A DNA stretch of 64,000 nt from Loripinus fragilis (GCA_964019695.1 OZ026530.1:42579716-42643715); one strand, 5' to 3'. Shown: positions 23,397 through 33,775, counted from the first letter of the stretch. The notes: generated by a model from the sequence alone, not told the origin. Made by a program: numbers and translations.

Positions 23397-24518
23397 ATGA
23401 ACACTGGAAAAAAGATTCACGAATGTGACAGCTGTGGAAAATCTTTTACTCGTAACAACCTCTTGAAATGTCACCGGAGAATTCACACTAGAGAAAACCC
23501 GTACGAGTGTGGTGCGTGTAGTAAAGCCTTCGCAAGTGTCTGTGGTTTAAAGAACCATCTGAGAATACATACTGGAGAGAAACCTTACAAGTGTGATACA
23601 TGTAGTAAAGCCTTCTCTCAAGTCAGTCACTTAAACCAACATGTTAAAATACATACTGGAGAGAAACCTTACAAGTGTGATACATGTGGTAAAGCCTTCT
23701 CTCAAGTCACTAGCTTAAACCGACATGTTAAAATACATACTGGAGAGAAACCATACAAGTGTGATACATGTGGTAAAGCCTTCTCTCGAGTCGATATTTT
23801 AAACCAACATCTTAAAATACATACTGGAGAGAAACCATACAAGTGTGATACTTGTGGTAAAGCCTTCTCACAAGTCAGTAGCTTATACCAACATATTAAA
23901 ATACATACTGGAAATAAACCATACAAGTGTGATACATGTGGTAAAGCCTTCTCTCAAGACGGTCACTTAAACCAACATCATAAAATACATACTGGAGAGA
24001 AACCATACAAGTGTGATACATGTAGTAGAGCCTTTTCTCAAGTCAGTCACTTAAATCAACATCTTAAAATACATACTGGAGAGAAACCGTACAAGTGTGA
24101 TACATGTGGTAAAGCCTTCTCTCGAGTCGATATTTTAAACCAACATGCTAAAATACATACTGGAGAGAAACCATACAAGTGTGATACTTGTGGTAAATCC
24201 TTCTCACAAGTCAGTAGCTTATACCAACATATTAAAATACATACTGGAAATAAACCATACAAGTGTGATACATGTGGTAAAGCCTTCTCTCAAGATGGTC
24301 ACTTAAACCAACATCTTAAAATACATACTGGAGAGAAACCGTACAAGTGTGATACATGTGGTAAAGCCTTCTCTCGAGTCGATATTTTAAACCAACATCT
24401 TAAAATACATACTGGAGAGAAACAGTACAAGTGTGATATATGTGGTAAAGCCTTCTCTCGAGTCGATAGCTTAAACCGACATGTTAAAATACATACTACA
24501 TGTAGCAAAGACCTCTAA
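23397..24518 (+). CDS. C2H2 zinc-finger protein, 13 fingers
   Basis: The 373-residue frame contains 13 consecutive C2H2 fingers of 28 residues each, filling residues about 7-370, joined by TGEKP-type linkers. Such arrays bind DNA in the nucleus, usually as transcription regulators; the target here is unknown. Cys and His ligands (C-X2-C-X12-H-X3-H) are intact in all 13 fingers. Specificity residues at helix positions -1, 2, 3 and 6 are few: fingers 5, 9 and 12 read R-D-I-Q, fingers 6 and 10 Q-S-S-Q, fingers 7 and 11 Q-G-H-Q, fingers 3 and 8 Q-S-H-Q. Fingers 5-7 and 9-11 are a duplicated block with a 336-bp (four-finger) period. The start ATG follows an in-frame TAG by six bases, so it is the only start in this exon unless a splice acceptor (GATAG at 23386-23390) is used. 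No KRAB, BTB, SCAN or other effector domain is visible. The frame ends where a finger is truncated (TTCSKDL, stop). It could be a terminal exon or an intronless recent copy. Confidence 0.85.
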   Translation: MNTGKKIHECDSCGKSFTRNNLLKCHRRIHTRENPYECGACSKAFASVCGLKNHLRIHTGEKPYKCDTCSKAFSQVSHLNQHVKIHTGEKPYKCDTCGKAFSQVTSLNRHVKIHTGEKPYKCDTCGKAFSRVDILNQHLKIHTGEKPYKCDTCGKAFSQVSSLYQHIKIHTGNKPYKCDTCGKAFSQDGHLNQHHKIHTGEKPYKCDTCSRAFSQVSHLNQHLKIHTGEKPYKCDTCGKAFSRVDILNQHAKIHTGEKPYKCDTCGKSFSQVSSLYQHIKIHTGNKPYKCDTCGKAFSQDGHLNQHLKIHTGEKPYKCDTCGKAFSRVDILNQHLKIHTGEKQYKCDICGKAFSRVDSLNRHVKIHTTCSKDL

Positions 24519-24546
24519 TGTCAGTAGCTTAAAGATTCATCTTTAA

Positions 24547-25068
24547 ACACACACTAAAGAGAAACCATACGAGTGTGATACGTGTGGTAAAGCCTTTTCT
24601 CAATTCAGTACCTTAAAGCAACATCTTAGAATACACATTAGAGAGAAACCATACATGTGTAATACATGTTGTAAAGCCGTCACTCGAGGCGATATCTTAA
24701 GCAAACATCTTAGAATACATACTGGAGAGAAACCTTACGAGTGTGATACATGTGGTAAAGCCTTCTCTCGAGTTAGTTGCTTAAAAGAACATCTTAGAAT
24801 ACACACTGGAGAGAAATCATACAAGTGTGGTACATGCGGTAAAACTTTTTCTCAAGTCGGTTGCTTAAACCAGCATCTTAAGATATACCTTGGAGAGAAA
24901 CCATACACGTGTGATACATGTGGTAAAGCCTTCACTCGAAGCGATATCTTAAACAAACATGTTAAAATACATACTGGAGAGACACCATACAAGTGTGATT
25001 TATGTTGTAAAGCTTTCTCTCGATTCGATAGCTTAATAAGACATGTTAAAGTACACACTGGCTCTTGA
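24547..25068 (+). pseudogene. continuation of zinc-finger array, frame-broken, 6 fingers
   Basis: In a different frame from the 13-finger ORF and separated from it by a truncated finger and a stop (TAA at 24544), the reading frame carries six more 28-residue fingers: [45 protein letters not shown] and KCDLCCKAF. The fourth finger has its last ligand His replaced by Tyr (LKIY), so it probably cannot hold zinc normally. The bases between the two frames still read as a finger if frame is ignored (VSSLKIHL, stop, THTKEKPY). The two frames were therefore probably one array of about 20 fingers, broken by a deletion of a linker plus first knuckle and a nonsense change. A Met at 24655 could start a five-finger protein, but nothing supports its use. 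Confidence 0.7.
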
Positions 25069-25147
25069 GTATCCCCTAAGAATGTGAATATGGAGGAAGG
25101 AATTTCCTAAAGTCATTTACTAAATCCAAGTTATAAAATACATGGAC

Positions 25148-25790
25148 ACATGATTTGGTTTGGTTTGGTTTCATGCTGAACGTCCCAGCCAGCAGCTGTA
25201 GTCATGTCATGAACTGACCCAGTTCACCTAACCAATTTTTTTTCTGGGCAAAGTAAGAAAGAGGGCAAAGATCAGGAATCGATAAATCAATCACCACACC
25301 TGACCCAGGATACCAATGGGAAAGTGACAACGTCACAATAAGACATCACATACGAGAGCCAAGAGGTCAGCCCTTTCCAAGCAGGCGACCACAAGGCATC
25401 AACAAACAGACTTGCATGAAAGCATAACAAAACAAGACAGAAATAACATTAATGATCCACAAAAGAAGCACCGCCTTGGAACGGTCAGTAAAAATATTTC
25501 ACTGGATGGCATAAACCGGTTTAACGGTGCACCAACCTCACCCTTAGTTCAGATGTGGATCAAGACACATAGATGTTTGGTTTGCATGAAAGACCCCAAG
25601 CTTGACTAAGCGGTTAACCAGAACTTCGTACACATACTTTTGCTTGTAACTGGCAAAGTATCTGTACGAAGTACTAATTAACTGCTTAGTCAAGCTTATC
25701 CAGGAAAAAAGTGTACTTCGGTGAACTGACCATCCTGACATGACCACCCCTGTTGACTGTGACGTTATGCATCAAACCAAACCAGATAAC
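25148..25790. mobile_element. inverted-repeat composite of two SINE tails around family R
   Basis: The left flank (25151-25245: TTTGGTTTGGTTTCATGCTG, CCCAGCCAGCAGC, CAGTTCACCTAACC, TTTTTTTCTGGGC) is the reverse complement of the right flank (25698-25790). Both match the 3' part of the long SINE at 4485-4945. Between them lie a family R copy (25250-25462, minus) and a hairpin at 25598-25697 with arms AAGCTTGACTAAGCGGTTAA / AATTAACTGCTTAGTCAAGC. This looks like two SINE insertions in opposite orientation or a foldback rearrangement. Confidence 0.65.
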
Positions 25791-26073
25791 ACAGAATTGA
25801 ACCACATACACATGTGTTTCGCGTGGTGGAGCATTAATTTGTGTCAGTTACTCAAATCATGATACAAAGACTCTCTGGAGATATACCATATGAATTAGAT
25901 ATTGTCTGTTACGCCAGTCACTTACACAAACATCTTAATTAAAAAATGCACGATGAAGATCCACGTGTGCTATTGACTTTTTCTCATGAAGACCATTTAG
26001 AACGATTCCTAAGAAAACTCACAGGAGTTTGAACCTATGAATATGGTACTACGTGAAAGATGTCGCTTAGGTC

Positions 26074-26280
26074 AATCTTTTTTGTTTGATTTGATTCTTT
26101 ACATCCCAGTCAACACTTTTCAGTTATGTAGGGAGGGGTCTTTCTGGGTTGAACCAGTATTAAGCAAGGATAACTGTGTCTTGCTCAAGGACATAACACA
26201 GTGGTGCTGTGAGGCTCAAATTGGAGGCCCCTTGGTCTCGAATCAAGCACTCTACCACTGAGCCACTTAGCTCTCATATG
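26074..26280 (-). mobile_element. tRNA-derived SINE, full length
   Basis: Minus-strand copy of the SINE at 28084-28291. The A box is AAGTGGCTCAGTGGTAGAGT. The B box region is degenerate (CAATTTGAGCCTC). The shared body is TGTCCTTGAGCAAGACACAG, then ATCCTTGCTTAATACTGG and ACCCAGAAAGACCC. The tail is ATGTAAAGAATCAAATCAAA. It differs at many positions from the 28-kb copy, so it is older. No clear target duplication. Flanks 25791-26073 and 26281-26545 show no feature. Confidence 0.85.
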
Positions 26281-26545
26281 AGGGCAATTATTTAAACAAC
26301 AGTTCTAATTAAATGATACTATGCAGATCTCATCCTTCCATTATTCTTTGAAAGATTGTAGAGCGTCTTCAAATGTGTCATTGACTGAAGGTACAATGTA
26401 GACATTTCTTAAAGAAAGTCTATTTTGATCAGCATTTAGACTTTCTATAATTTGTTTTTTGCCTTCTTTCTTTCGAAATGTACATATTTCAATACAGAAC
26501 AACCTCTTTATATACCTCTTTCGCTAAAACTTTGGTCAATGTCAA

Positions 26546-26780
26546 ATGGGCCTCGAGGAGAGAAAACCTGTCTTTGGGGTTATACCAACCACAAAGGCAC
26601 AGACCAGACTAAGTGGATCAGCGCCTTTGTTATTCATTTACTGGAAAGTATTATGCATAGACTTGCTTCAAGCTAAATTTGAGTTTTCTAGCTGGTCTTC
26701 GTCGTTGAGGAGGATGATTTTAGTCTCCCTGTCTCAGACACCCTGAAGACAGGTTTTATCCCAACCAGGCCCATTTAATA
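26546..26780. mobile_element. MITE family B, full copy
   Basis: Left end ATGGGCCTCGAGGAGAGAAA followed by ACCTGTC. Right end CCTGAAGACAGGTTTTATCC followed by CAACCAGGCCCAT, the inverted partner. The interior follows the family order (CACAGACCAGAC, GCGCCTTTGTTATTCATTTA, CTGGAAAGTATTATG, AGCTGGTCTTCG). No coding capacity. Confidence 0.8.
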
Positions 26781-26789
26781 CCCTTTTCC

Positions 26790-27262
26790 TTTTGGCTAAT
26801 GTGTTGGCTACACCAACTTATAAGCTAGGGTAACCGTGCTATTATTATTGTATCTGTGGCTAATGTGTTTGCTACACCAACGTATAAGCTAGGGTAACAC
26901 TGCTATTATTATTGTATCTGTGTCTAATGTGTCGGCTACACCAACTTATAAGCTAGGGTTAAACTGCTATTATTATTGTATCTGTGGTTTACCTTTTTCC
27001 TTTTGGATAATGTGTTGGCTACACCAACTTATAAGCTAGGGTTACACTGCTTTTATATTGTATCTTTGGTTTATTTTCCAATGCCTTTTCCTTTTGGCTA
27101 ATGTGTTGGCTACTCCAACTTATAAGCTAGGAATGCACTGCTATTATCATTGTATCTGTGGTTTATCTCCCAATACATTTTTCCTAATGTTTTGGCTACA
27201 CCAACTTATAAGCTAGGGTTACACTGCTTTTATTATTGAATCTGTGGTTTATCTTCTAATCT
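26790..27262. repeat. minisatellite with two unit lengths
   Basis: Six units share GGCTAATGTGTTGGCTACAC, CAACTTATAAGCTAGGG and GCTATTATTATTGTATCTGTGG. The first three are 64 bases apart (starts at about 26794, 26858 and 26922). The later three are 82-91 apart because each carries an extra TTTTCCTTTT-containing insert (starts about 27004, 27095 and 27184). It lies directly before the decayed zinc-finger relic. Confidence 0.85.
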
Positions 27263-27264
27263 TA

Positions 27265-27525
27265 GTGCTCAATATAAACACCACCTCATAATACACAACG
27301 GACATAAACCATGATACTTATGGTAAACTTCTCTCGGGTCAGTCACTTTAACCTACATCTTAAATTATACACTAGAAAAGCAACAACGAATGGTCCACTC
27401 GTGGTAAATACTTTGCTTGAAGTGATCAATTGAAACGTCACCTAATAATACACAATAGAGAGAACTTATGATACTTGTGGCTTTCTTTTCCCACGTAAAT
27501 CACTTGAACCTACATCATAAATTGT
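27265..27525 (+). pseudogene. decayed C2H2 zinc-finger array relic
   Basis: The nucleotide pattern of the array at 23.4-25.1 kb is still visible: TGATACTTATGGTAAACTTC, TCTCGGGTCAGTCACTTTAA, CCTACATCTTAAATTATACA, then a second unit with TGGTAAATACTTTGC, and a third with TGATACTTGTGG and CACTTGAACCTACATCATAA. About three finger units of 84 bases are traceable but the frame is destroyed by indels and stops. This is a dead 3' remnant or a second dead gene copy 2.2 kb downstream of the array. Confidence 0.75.
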
Positions 27526-27565
27526 TTGATTTATAGTGAAATAATTGTACTAACGCTGTCTGGCT

Positions 27566-27725
27566 GCTCTTTTAACTCTTTAAGTCCGCATACATTGTAA
27601 ACGTGCACATATGTCTCACAAGAGCCTTCATTGCTCACCAACACTCGGACACTTTTAACTCTTAAGTACGCATAAATGGTAAATATGCACATACGTCTCA
27701 CAAGAGCCTTCATTGCTCACCAATA
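27566..27725. repeat. tandem duplication of an ~83-bp unit
   Basis: Two copies: each has TTTTAACTCTT-AAGT, CGCATA-A-TGTAAA, TGCACATAYGTCTCACAAGA and GCCTTCATTGCTCACCAA. They begin at about 27569 and 27652. The stretch 27726-28070 shows nothing further. Confidence 0.85.
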
Positions 27726-28083
27726 CAAAGCAGTGGCATAGATGCAGATTCCGACCATAAATTTTACCTAGCCAAACCTTTACCCTTACGTGCAAAACCA
27801 TTTCCTTTCTGAAAATGATCATAATGCATATCAAATTAAAAAGAATGACACATACAACAACATGTAAGCAATACTTTTGTCCTTACAGGCACCTTCGATC
27901 CCTGGGTGTGGTCATAAGGTCAAAACAGGTTTTTTTTTCTTCTGAAAGTAGTCATGTTGCGTATCAAATGAGCAGGAAGGTTTGTCATGCACATACCATG
28001 GTCATCTTTAGCATAGGTGGCTTGGGGGTGGGGTTTCCTTTGATCTCGTAGGGGACTCATATTTTGCATGGCAATACGAAATG

Positions 28084-28291
28084 GGAGCGCAGTGGCTCAG
28101 TGGTAGAGTGCTTGACTCAAGACCGAAGGGCCGTGGGTTCGAGCCTCACCGGCGTCACTGCGTTGTGGTCCTTGAGCAAGACACATTTATCCTAGCTTAG
28201 TACTGGTTCAACCCAGGAAGAACCGTCCCGCATAACTGAAAGATTGTTGAGTGGACGTAAAGAACCAAAACAAACAAACAAAACAAAACAA
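28084..28291 (+). mobile_element. intact tRNA-derived SINE with target duplication
   Basis: 208 bases. The A box (TGGCTCAGTGGTAGAGTGC at 28093) and B box (GGTTCGAGCCT at 28136) are close to consensus polymerase III promoters. The body contains CCTTGAGCAAGACAC and CATAACTGAAAGATTGTTGA, and the tail is (AAAC)n-like. It is flanked by an exact 13-base direct repeat, GCAATACGAAATG, at 28071-28083 and 28292-28304. This proves insertion by target-primed reverse transcription and fixes both ends. It is the youngest SINE in the window. Confidence 0.93.
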
Positions 28292-28311
28292 GCAATACGA
28301 AATGCCCGTGT

Positions 28312-28490
28312 TTTAAGGAAAACTATAATTTCCCAAGGTTCCAGAAGGGATCTAACATTTTCCAGGGGTCTAATTTGTTTAAGGTTGGGGGGATCCAAAT
28401 GCTAATTTCAAAGAAACCTATGGAACTTGTGATTTTCCAGGGGTTGGGGTTCGGACCCCTATCCCCCTCTGGATCCGCGCATGATTCATA
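28312..28490. mobile_element. truncated copy of the GGATCCGCGCATG MITE
   Basis: Matches 16530-16690 in order: AAAACTATAATTTCCCAAGG, AACATTTTCCAGGGG, GAAACCTATGGAACTTGTGA, TTTTCCAGGGG and CCCCTCTGGATCCGCGCATG. The left terminus is missing. 28491-28770 shows no feature. Confidence 0.75.
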
Positions 28491-28770
28491 CTGTTTTCCA
28501 ATGAAAGATAACATTAAAATAGTTATTTTTAAAAATAAAAAGTCAGCAGACGACAAACATCATGGAAAATACCTAGCATGCAAAGAGCTACTAAGTTATG
28601 TTGCATGTTTTTTTCCTTTGTTTTGTAGACTACTGATTTTTTGGAAACCAACTTTTTCGAGAAATGCTTTCAGGAAAAAAAAATCAACTATAAATAAATG
28701 AACAGTGGTTTTCCAAATATTATCAACTGGATGAGTCCATCTTCAATTTTACGGATGTTCGGTTATTTTT

Positions 28771-30320
28771 ATGCCCCCAAAGGAACTTTGGGAGGCATAT
28801 AGTAATCGCACTGTCCGTCCGTCCGTGTGTGTCCGGTCCATATCTCCTATATTCTTTGAGGTAGGAATTCCAAATTTGGTGTGTGGATGCATCTTGGGAT
28901 GGCGGAGTGTCGGGTACCATTTTTGGGTCACTGTGACATTAACCTTGATCTCTGACCTAGTTTTTAGAATAATCGTGTCCGGAGCATATCTCATATATTA
29001 TTTGAGGTAGGAATCTCAAATTTAATGTGTGGATGCATCTTGAGATGACGAAGTGTCGCGTACCATAATTGGGTCACTGTGACCTTGAACTTGACCTATA
29101 CCCTAGTTTCTAGAAACTGCATTGAGTCTGGTGCATATCTCCTCTATTCTTTGAGGTAGGAATTCTAAATTTGGTGTGTGGATACATCTTGGGATGGCGG
29201 AGTGTCGCATACCATTTTCGGGTCACTGTGACCTTGACCTTGACCTCTGACTTAGTCTTTAGAATAATCGTGTCCGGAGCATATCTCTTATTTTATTTGA
29301 GGTAAGAATTTTAAATTTGGTGTGTGGATGCATCTTGGGATGACGAAGTGTCGCGTACCATAATTGGGTCACTGTGACCTTGAACTTGACCTCTGACCTA
29401 GTTTATAGAATAATCGTGTCCATAGCACATCTCTTATATTATTTGAGGTAGTAATCTTTAATTTGGTGTGTGGATGCATCTTGGACTGACAAAGTGTCGC
29501 ATACCATAATTGGGTCACTGTGATCTTGAACTTGACCTCTGACCTAGTTTCTAGAAACTGCATTGAGTCTGGTGCATATCTCCTATATTCTTTGAGATAG
29601 GAAATCCAACTTTGGTGTGTAAATACATCTTGGGATGACGGGGTGTCACATACAATTTTTAGGTCAATGTGACCTTGACCTAGTTTTAAGAATTATTTTG
29701 TCCCGAGCATATCTCTTATATTCTTTGAGTGAGGAATTCCAAATTTGGTGTGTAGATGCATCTTGGGATAGCGGAGTGTCATGTACCATTTTTGGGTCAC
29801 TGTGACCTTAACCTCTGACCTAGTTTTAGAATAATCATGTCCAGAGCATATCTCTTATATTATTTGAGATAGGAATCTCAAATTTGGTTTGTGGATGCAT
29901 CTTGGGATGAGGAAGCTTACCATAATAATGGCACTGTGACCTTGAACTTGGCCTCTGACTTAGTTTCTAGAAACTGGTGCATATCTCCTATATTCTTTGA
30001 AATAGGAATTCCAAAATTTGGTATGTAAATGCATCTTGAGATGCCTGAGTGTCACAAACTATTTTTGGGTCACTGTGATCTTGACATCTGACCTAGTTTT
30101 CAAGAATTATTGTGTCCAGAGCATATCTGCTATATTATTTGATGTAGGAATCCCAAATTTGGGGTGGTGATTCCTCTTGGGATGGCGGAGTGGTGCATAC
30201 CATTTTGAGTCACTTTGACTTTGACATTGACTTCTGGCCTCATTTCTAGGTTTTTCGTGCTATATTACAGCTATCTTTCCTCAAATTTGTCTTATGCTAG
30301 ACTAATTTCTTTGGGGGCAT
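28771..30320. repeat. TGACCT-rich tandem array with inverted flanks
   Basis: Ten imperfect units of about 132-149 bases. The landmark CATCTTGGGATGRC recurs at about 28889, 29035, 29184, 29331, 29476, 29625, 29759, 29899, 30031 and 30170. Each unit holds ATATCTCYTATATTMTTTGA, then GGAATTCCAAATTTGGTGTG, GGGTCACTGTGACCTTGA and CTCTGACCTAGTTT. Units late in the array are shorter and more diverged. The array is bracketed by ATGCCCCCAAAG (28771) and its exact complement CTTTGGGGGCAT (30309-30320), so it behaves as one element with short inverted ends. A GTCC tract lies near its left end. Confidence 0.85.
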
Positions 30321-32113
30321 TCGTCACGTGTTTGTGACATTTCTTGTTGTGAATAGAACTTCTGTAAGCAACAAGTGAATACCCTGATCATAGGCTGCGT
30401 TCTGCAGCATTTTACCTATGTATGCACTGCTTGCTCATGTTCAATTAAAATAATGCTAGGCGTATATGGGTTCAAAGTATGGTAATTAAAAGACGTGTAA
30501 CGGTTTGGCTGTTTTTGACCCAAGATGAATTTGGCTGGGATTTGAATATAAGGTAGTTTGATCTTTGCCCTTATACACGAGTATGTTTTTAATTTAACGA
30601 CGGCATATACAACCACGTGAATTAAAGTTTCTCACTAGTGTGTATAAACAGAGGATTGTTCATGAATGTCGATATTATAAAAGATGCAAAAAGCAAACTG
30701 ACCTTAAACATGATGCCAAACATGTGTGTGTTTATAATCGTCATGTCTATGTTATGATTTGAGCTAACACTACCATAATTAATTAAAACTATACTAAAAC
30801 TTGTCTAAAACGTTGTTAAAGACTACCTTGATGAGATGGGTTTTTGGGTGTAATATATATTGAACATTTAAGGCTATTAGTGTTTTATCGATTTTACATT
30901 TAATCTCCAGCACAAACAATCATATTCCAGTTTATTCATAGGACGTAGGACATGCACACCAGCGTGCATATGTTAAAAGCATTACATGCGCAACCTTATT
31001 TGCTGTATTGGTATCATATTCACATAAATGTGCACCTGTGTATGAGAACATGCAGAAAAAATATTTCAGTCGTTACAATTTAAGACCATAGTCATTATCA
31101 TAGCTGGTGATCATAGGTTGCATGTATAGAATGCATATCTGCTCCATATTTTATGCATGTTCCGATTCAGATATTCAACAATCATGATAGCCCTGTGGTC
31201 TACCTCACTTACCTATTATAAGACAACTGTAGTGTCTAAGCCTCACAGACATGTGTCTAAGAGATCGCAGTTTATAATCCCGAAGAATTATATGTTTTGT
31301 GTCATTGTGCAAGACACTTCATCTTTATTGCTTAGTACATGTTCAACAGAGGAAACGTCATGACTGAAATATTGGTGACTATGACATAGGGCAATGACGC
31401 AGGGAATTAAAACACATAGCTATGATTCAAGCATTTGTGGCAGATACAGCTAGTTCAAGGGTGACAATCTTCGTCATAGCAGGGATTTCAGAACGTTCGA
31501 ACAGCCTACATTTTTGTTTTGGTAAAGGTGAATGAACGTCTAAAATAGAGTATTTTGATCATTTAACGTTCGACGTATTTGTGTTTGCTGGTGCTAGTGA
31601 ATATTTACCATCTGCAGATAAGTGGTTGCTGCATATATACTGCAGTTTGTTTGCAAATACTTCACTAGAGCGTTATGCATTGAGGAAACAAACAGTTAAG
31701 CACAGATGTTGTGCACAAGAATAGTAAGTTTGCATTAAAAGTGCATTACACTCTAATTATGAATAAAATGCTAGTGGCGTTCGCATTCAGGCCATTGACT
31801 ATTGTGTTGTACACGTTTTCTTGTAAAATAGAATTGAATTGCAACAGAAAAAAAGAAATAAAAGAAATTTATTGATTTACTATGTTGAGTATGGTAAAAA
31901 TGGGTCAAAATTGATATTTTCAGAGAAAGATGGGTATTTGTCTCAGTTTGCTGGCAGTTATGAGCTTGAAGTACCTTTCAAATCAGACAAAGTGTCGGAA
32001 GTAGGAAACTAACAGCGAAGACCTTTACATGTCCATGGCATCCCAAGTCAGAGAAAATCAAGAACTAGGAACAAAATCAGGTTTCTATAATGGGTGATTA
32101 ATTCTCACTGTAT
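30321..32113. other. no recognised feature
   Basis: 1.8 kb of AT-rich sequence with no supported coding, RNA or repeat content. Confidence 0.5.
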
Positions 32114-32298
32114 ATGTAGTTAAACCTGTGTAAAACCGCCACTCTCAAGAAGATCTAAAATAGGTTTTCAAGACCAATTATTGCTTAATGCAGGTTAAAA
32201 GTATTGCAGAATGGGGAGGATATTAATTTCCTACTATTTGTCATTAAGATCTTTGTTTTGTTTATTTTTAGTGGTCGTTTTACACAGGTTTTACTGTA
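32114..32298. mobile_element. small MITE, 185 bp
   Basis: Terminal inverted repeats TGTAGTTAAACCTGTGTAAA at left and TTTACACAGGTTTTACTGTA at right, extending inward as ACCGCCACT / AGTGGTCG. An interior AGATCTAAAATAGG / CATTAAGATCTTTG adds weak pairing. No coding. Confidence 0.8.
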
Positions 32299-32334
32299 AT
32301 TCATTACATATTGCAGCACTTATGATATATTATC

Positions 32335-32577
32335 TAGGTCTTGACGCGAGAAAACCTGACATTGTTGTTTGAAAAACAACAAAGGTGCAGACTAGCCTGC
32401 ACATCTGCACAGTCTGAGCAGCACCTTTGATATTAGCTTTCAGAAAAGTAAATAGGCTACACTTTCTGTACCCAAACTTCAAGATTCTAGCTAGTCTCTG
32501 TAGTTGAACAGGCTGGTTTGAGCCTTACATGGTCACCATTCCTGAAGACAGGTTTTCTTGCATTGAGATGGACAGTC
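32335..32577. mobile_element. MITE family B, full copy
   Basis: Left end AGGTCTTGACGCGAGAAAAC, right end GTTTTCTTGCATTGAGATGG, inverted with a few mismatches. The interior contains an imperfect hairpin (GTGCAGACTAGCCTGCAC / CTGCACAGTCTGAGCAGCAC) and the family words CTAGCTAGTCTCTGTAG and GGTTTGAGCCTTACATGGTC. Confidence 0.85.
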
Positions 32578-33202
32578 AATGAGATATATCTGCACAGTAA
32601 TGACTCTAACGACTCCTTTGAATATGCATGAGAAGTTATTCAATGCTGTTTAATTTCTGGTATGGGTTTTAACCTTCATGAACATCCAAATTATGTCACA
32701 ATATGTGTGAACATCAGGTCCACAAGCTAATCGGCTCAGACTCGTTTGAGCATTTGATGGTCTCCAAATGCAATAAATACAAAATTCTTCCAACTGGGAA
32801 CAAATAATATAATATCTGTATGGGTGTTAAATAAGCAAATGCCTGAGAAAGGTGTAGCATCTTCCTTTCAACTTTGTACACATATAAGAGGATTTAAGAA
32901 ATTGTTTGTTTTAATTTTTGCTCCTAAATCCTGTGAGAAGCCACAATGTATATTTATTTTTTGGAGAAAATCATTATTTTCGCATTTATATTGGCATGAA
33001 GTAAAAGAAATGACTCTTTGACATATGACTTATTATTGACTATGATAGTGCATATTATTTGGTTTTAATTTGTTTTTTGCATGTGCCACAACTTTTTAAT
33101 AGCTGTGGTATAAACTTTGATAATGGGTTTAACATGTTCAGTCCTTAAGTTAAAGAGTTCATACCAAAAATTTAATTTTCTAAAATTTTTCAGACTCAAT
33201 CA
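32578..33202. other. no recognised feature
   Basis: A 65-codon open frame at 32824-33021 shows no family motif. Nothing else supported. Confidence 0.45.
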
Positions 33203-33775
33203 AAACATATATTGTGGGTACACAAAAAGAACCGTCTCATTGAGTCCGTTCTTTTGAGCACCCAAAACATTTGTTAAAATTGATGGGTAAGAAAATATTT
33301 ACAATTTTATGCTCAAAAAATTTGTTTATCTAAACTTATCAGGCTCCCTTTACTTTCAAACATTCAACAGGCACTGAAGTATCAGCCTTTAAATTTGGTG
33401 AGACTGGATACAGCATAGAAAGAGTCCACTCACCAATATTAATGGGGTCATTCAGGAAGGACAAGTTTACCAGGCCACAGCAGGAAATAACAGTCAGTTC
33501 CAGCCAGCAAACCCTTTAAAATTTTCTCTAACTATGGCAAATTCCTCGCTCAGGGCTGTTTTCTTTCAAAATTCTATGACTCAAAGAAAACGGACTCAGA
33601 GCTTAGTACACTAACAATTTGAGGAAACAGAAGAACTGACATCAGATTAGTGATTAGATTCATAGTTTTAAAGAGTAAAATTGTTAATATTTTCTTACCT
33701 ATCAGTTTTAACAGCGGTTTTGGATGCTCAAAAGAGCATTGAGATGGTTCTTTTGAGTACGCACAACATATGTTT
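33203..33775. mobile_element. MITE with ~110-bp inverted ends
   Basis: Left end: AAAACATATATTGTGGGTAC, AAAAGAACCGTCTCATTGAG, CTTTTGAGCACCCAAAAC, AAAATTGATGGGTAAGAAAA, TATTTACAAT. Right end is the mirror image: ATTGTTAATATTTTCTTACC, TATCAGTTTTAACAGCGGTT, TTGGATGCTCAAAAGAGC, ATGGTTCTTTTGAGTACGCA, CAACATATGTTTT. Lone copies of this terminus occur at 2138-2265, about 34140-34170 and 59895-59985. No transposase. Confidence 0.85.

Noticed and set aside
23702..24508. Minus-strand open frames opposite the zinc-finger array
   Set aside because: They are reverse-complement shadows of the 84-base finger repeat (recurring YGFSPVCIL) and have no independent support.
28084..28160. A functional tRNA gene
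   Set aside because: A and B boxes are good, but there is no seven-base acceptor stem and the sequence continues into a SINE body with tail and target duplication.
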